Assembly: GCA_031472005.1 (NCBI GenBank)
Contig: PZJY01000008.1
Coordinates: forward strand, 2,294,001-2,358,000
Origin: Tetracladium setigerum
Taxonomy: Eukaryota; Ascomycota; Leotiomycetes; Helotiales
Length of the DNA stretch: 64,000 nucleotides
Reading direction: 5' to 3'
Shown here: positions 60,616-64,000 of the stretch, in pieces
Layout of the letters: every line of letters begins with the position of its first letter
Position numbering within the stretch: position 1 is the first letter of the stretch
Notes under the pieces: generated by a model
Told to the model about the DNA's origin: nothing
Seen by the model: only the letters and a program-made list of their open reading frames with translations
Database searches by the model: none
Position numbers and translations under genes: made by a program

Positions 60616-62305
60616 ATGTTTGTTAAGACACTCCTTTCCCTCCTGCCATTGTTGGCAGGAGTAACAAATGCGGTTCCGGTCGCCGAACGACTCGAGGAGC
60701 GACAGTCAATCTGTGTGATCAACGGTGTCCCGGGCGTCAGTGGAGGTAGCGGAGGAGGTGGTGGCATCATCTACGTCAATCAGGTCATCAGGACCGAGAT
60801 TGTCGTTTTCCCTGTCCTAATCAACACCTTCGTTCAACAGAACACTGTCATCAACTACATCGGTGGTAAGTGGTTGCAAGCCCAAAAGCGCAACATCAAC
60901 TGCAATTGCTGATTAAATCTGCTAGGTGTGACCATTGTCATCAACAATGCTCCTACCCAAATTATTACCATCGCAACTGGTACTACAACTGCCACAAACA
61001 CTGCCATCACCACAGTGTAAGTTCGCTTTTCAAATAAGAGTACAGAAACTAATATCAGTACAGTGCACCAGCTCCTAACGGCAACGTGATCAATATCTTC
61101 CAAGCTACTACTATCATTAACTTCCCGGTCATCATTAGCACGTTCGTTCAACAGAACACTATTATTCAAGGTGGTGGTGGAGTCAACATTGTTATTAACA
61201 ATGCTCCAACGTTCATCTTCACCACTGCGACTGGAACTTCTACAGTTACCTCTACTGTGACAGCGACCGTGTATGTGAATCGTGCCCAACTCGATGAAAA
61301 ACCCCACTGACAGTGACATAAAGAACACAAAACACCGTACCAACCAGCTTCTTGATCCAGCCAGCACCTGCCGCCGCTGGCACTCGCAAGATCCGTCGTC
61401 AACTCCGGCAACAATTCCTCGACGCTCGCGGTAACATTGTCGACGGCTGCACAGATGCAGCTACCTACAAAATCGACACCGGACGACTGTCGACAGGGGA
61501 TAAGTTCGTCTCCACCAACACTGGAGCAGTTTCAGGTCCCTTAGAGGCAGCTCAGGCCATCGGAAGCATTTCCACGACCTTCGAGGCGTCCGGTGAACTT
61601 GCCTGGAAAAATGCTGCATTTGGTGGAGGAGCCGCACGCTTCTGTTCCAGTGGCACCAAGGTGTTTGGCTTGTATTCTGCAAACGCAACAATTGCCGGCT
61701 GCTCGCGCGTCACCCTGTTGCTTATTCCAGCTGCTGCTTGTCAGGGTGGTGTCATTGTCTCATCTTCAAGTTCCTCATCAAGATCTGCCACCGGTAGCGC
61801 TACAACTTTGGTATGCACAGTTTGACAGTGATAACACTTGGAACAAGTAAGGCTAACAGGCTCTAGACCTCGGCGTCAGCGACGTCAACCACTGGAAGCA
61901 ACCCATCTTCAACTACTGGCAGCGCAGCGACCGCCTCTGTGAGTAACAAAAGGTCTTGAATGTTGGAGAAATTTCAAGCTAACAAGTCACTAGACTGCTA
62001 CCGGTGGGTCGACATCCGCTGCAACCGGTGGCTCGACATCAACTGCTCCCGGTGGCTCGAGTTCCACTGCTACAGGTAGCGCAACCGCCACGGTATGTAA
62101 TTGAAAACCTCCAAATCTCGAACTATCAGACTGACAAACCCTTAGGCTTCAGGTGGTGGTTCAACCACCACAGGTGCAGCGAGCATCACTGCCGCCACTG
62201 TAAGCAGCCAGAATCCATGCAATAAACAAAGATCATGAGGCTAACGATATATAGACTAATGTGCAAAGCTCAACCACTGTTGCAAGCAGCACGTCATCCG
62301 TATGA
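60616..62305 (+). CDS. Secreted Ser/Thr-rich surface protein (paralogue 2)
   Basis: Model: join(60616..60865, 60926..61016, 61064..61270, 61324..61810, 61867..61938, 61994..62092, 62146..62199, 62255..62299), 435 codons. If the last donor (GTATGA) is not used, it reads straight into TGA at 62303-62305, giving 437 aa. Signal peptide 1-19 (ending TNA), LEERQ site, NTFVQQNT/INNAPT segment, dibasic RKIRRQ, the same DCTDAATY-type Cys domain, then a Ser/Thr stalk built from short exons. The architecture and exon 2 length (91 nt) match paralogue 1. It has an extra intron (61271-61323) that paralogue 1 lacks. The Cys-module region downstream is degenerate. A wall or extracellular role is inferred. 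Confidence 0.8.
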
Positions 62306-62723
62306 TAGACCAAGTTGATGAAATGAAGGAGACTCGGGAGGCTGATTGAGAGATGGAGCGACGGTTCAATATCTACTTCTACAGGCGGTACGGCGTGAAG
62401 CACTGTAACTAGCCTACTCTTATATAATATTAATTAGTCACGAAGCTGACGAATTTGCAGACTTTGAACGATTCCACTGATGCGGCGTCTTCAAACACTG
62501 TAACCATCTCATCTCTCCGTTTGTGTGCCAAGTAACACCTCTCACATGCCCTCTTATTGGTCAACAACTGAACGCTGCCGGCGCTTCCTGTGTGTGCCAG
62601 ACTGGCTTCACTTCTGGCCTCGACGCACTTGGAGGCCTGTTTTGTACTGCTATTCCAGCACTACAGTGCATTCTACCCGGCCAGCAAGTCAACCCTACTG
62701 GTGTCTATTTAAGCGAAGCCTAG
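62306..62723 (+). pseudogene. Degenerate Cys-module end of paralogue 2
   Basis: A frame at 62523-62723 encodes one module (CPLIGQQLNAAGASCVCQTG...) and half of a second (LQCILPGQQVNPTG), then stops where the TNTCVC part should be. Upstream pieces are Ser/Thr-coding but interrupted: SISTSTGGTA is followed by TGA at about 62397, and an exon after the CAG at 62460 (TLNDSTDAASSNT) ends in a frame one base off from the module. It is homologous to the start of the array in paralogue 1. It may be an alternative 3' end, but as written it does not join into one frame. Confidence 0.6.
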
Positions 62724-63030
62724 GCGTTCTTCCTTCAAGAACATTTAATTCTATTCCATTCTATTTTCTAGTTAAAATAATACACAATTTGAAGGCAATT
62801 TCAACATTTCAATCCACGTTGTCGCCTTTCTCGCTTAGCATCTCTCTCTGCCTTGCCCATTCTTCCCATCAAATTCAACTCTATATCCCTTCTTTTCCAC
62901 TCTGCCTCCCACGATTTACTTGAAGCGAGGAGATGAAATCTGAAAGTCATGGGCAATCACAGTGTGTTGGATTGCAAGTCCCATGAAGCGGCGACTTGGT
63001 ATGTTTGTTACCGCTCACCACGTGACACAT
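62724..63030. repeat. Copy B of segmental duplication: downstream flank
   Basis: Counterpart of 9861-10335. The shared order is aataatacaca, ttgaag, pyrimidine tract with tcgctta, gaag.ga.gaga, and cacgtgacac. Similarity fades beyond about 63030. Confidence 0.6.
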
Positions 63031-63556
63031 ACCTGCCAAGATATCAAGTCGAACTCCTCACTTGAATACAAGCTTCAAACACTTCACTCACCTTCCAACG
63101 TTTCAAAAACAAAGGCATCCATCACCGTTGTTTGAAATTGAGTGAGTGGGCACTTGAGGATTTGTTTGTTATGTTCCTGTTTGTGAGAGAATGGAGGTAA
63201 GCTTTGTGAGCTGACTGCTGAGTACAGAAAGGATGGCTGACTGTGGTTTGGATAGGATGGAAGGATGGAGGTTGTTGCCGCTTTGGAATCGGAGATGAGA
63301 TCACGAAAAGTCGAGAGAGAGAGAGAGAATGTTTCTCACAATTTGACTGTATGGTTGTTGAGTTTCCTGGTTTGGCTGGTTGAGAAAGACAAGGATGTCA
63401 TCAGAGGTTGTGTTCTCTTGAAAGAGCCAGACAGGAAATAAGACGCACGTATGTGAATAAATGTATTATTCGACACCTTTCTGAATCCTGCAGACATCAT
63501 ATCGATTTTAGATTTAAGTTGATTTAATTTTATTTGGGAAGTCGTCTAGGCTGATT

Positions 63557-64000
63557 TTGACGATGGGCTTGGGGAAATGCTATGCTCTTCTGTGGCTGAA
63601 ATCGATAGACTTTTGGTTTCCCAAAATGGAGAAAAGAAGAGGGGTGCGATGTCTTGAAAGAGATGGGTGTGCAGTACTCTGCCCTCACTACCGCTGGACA
63701 GACAAAAGATATGACACCATCAAAACAGGTACATTTGAGGAGGGAGACGGAGGAAAGAAACGGAGGAAGAGACGCGGAAGATCAAGAGGTAGTGGGGCGG
63801 GAAGCGCGGGATGAAATGACCTTAATAACGATGAAGTGTTTGAGAAGAAGTATTGCGTGGATCTTGAGAGGTACGTTACCATCGTCATGCTCTGGGGAAA
63901 TAGTTTCAACCGCGAAGTGCTAACTGTGTGTTTGACCAGAGATTTTTGTTCATGTGAGGAAGGGAGGTCGACGTATTACATGCTGGGTACCACACCGTAT
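63557..64000 (+). CDS. Possible 5' part of a gene running off the right edge
   Basis: A coding-looking exon (NDLNNDEVFEKKYCVDLER, about 63813-63871) is followed by a well-formed intron (GTACGT, GTGCTAAC, GACCAG; about 63872-63940). An exon then continues in frame to the end of the window (RDFCSCEEGRSTYYMLGTTP). The preceding basic stretch (KKRRKRRGRSRG) lies in the same frame but is separated by a TGA. The start is therefore unresolved: either another upstream exon or a sequence error. No family can be assigned from so short a piece. Confidence 0.35.

Overview
The window looks like nuclear DNA of a filamentous ascomycete (Pezizomycotina; perhaps Leotiomycetes, which is only a guess). The evidence is short introns (about 48-300 nt) with GTATGT/GTAAGT donors and CTAAC/CTAAT branch points, long intergenic spaces, and typical filamentous-fungal families: a HET-domain protein, a Zn2Cys6 regulator, a LaeA-like methyltransferase, pirin and a fungal PARP-like protein. 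No operon, CRISPR array, rRNA or complete tRNA was seen.

Layout. 1-1.5 kb: no clear gene. 1.5-10.3 kb: copy A of a large direct segmental duplication. It holds a 3.3 kb non-coding upstream block and an 8-exon gene for a secreted, Ser/Thr-rich, repeat-bearing surface protein ending in about 23 tandem 37-residue Cys modules. 11.3-12.0 kb: decayed aldehyde dehydrogenase. 14.1-16.9 kb (minus): protein with a charged N-terminus and two Ulp1/C48-like cysteine-protease domains. 18.5-22.1 kb (plus): large Upf1-type SF1 helicase, divergent from the protease gene. 22.3-23.0 kb: minisatellite whose units carry small inverted repeats. 23.3-24.4 kb: pirin. 26.9-29.5 kb: 11-exon SAM methyltransferase. 30.7-33.6 kb: ankyrin/HET protein. 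40.5-41.8 kb: Zn2Cys6 transcription factor. 46.1-50.0 kb (minus): 1314-aa protein with a C-terminal PARP domain. 50.9-52.3 kb (minus): conserved-looking protein of unknown function. 52.3-57.4 kb: gene-poor, with a few doubtful coding remnants. 57.5-63.0 kb: copy B of the duplication, with a shorter paralogue of the repeat protein whose Cys-module end is degenerate. 63.6-64.0 kb: possible gene running off the right edge.

Two patterns cut across the genes. First, four unrelated genes (C48 protease, helicase, HET, Zn2Cys6) are each broken by a single -1 frame change located exactly at a G or C run. One extra G/C in each run restores a full-length frame whose length divides by three. Uncorrected homopolymer under-calling is the simplest explanation, so none of the four should be called a pseudogene yet. 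Second, the paralogous surface-protein genes show strong dynamics: module amplification in one copy, collapse in the other, an intron present in only one copy, and a run of mini-exons whose introns begin with an in-frame stop.

The most system-like arrangement is the divergent pair of tandem-C48 protein and Upf1-type helicase with a long uncharacterised N-terminus. A functional link is only inferred from proximity.
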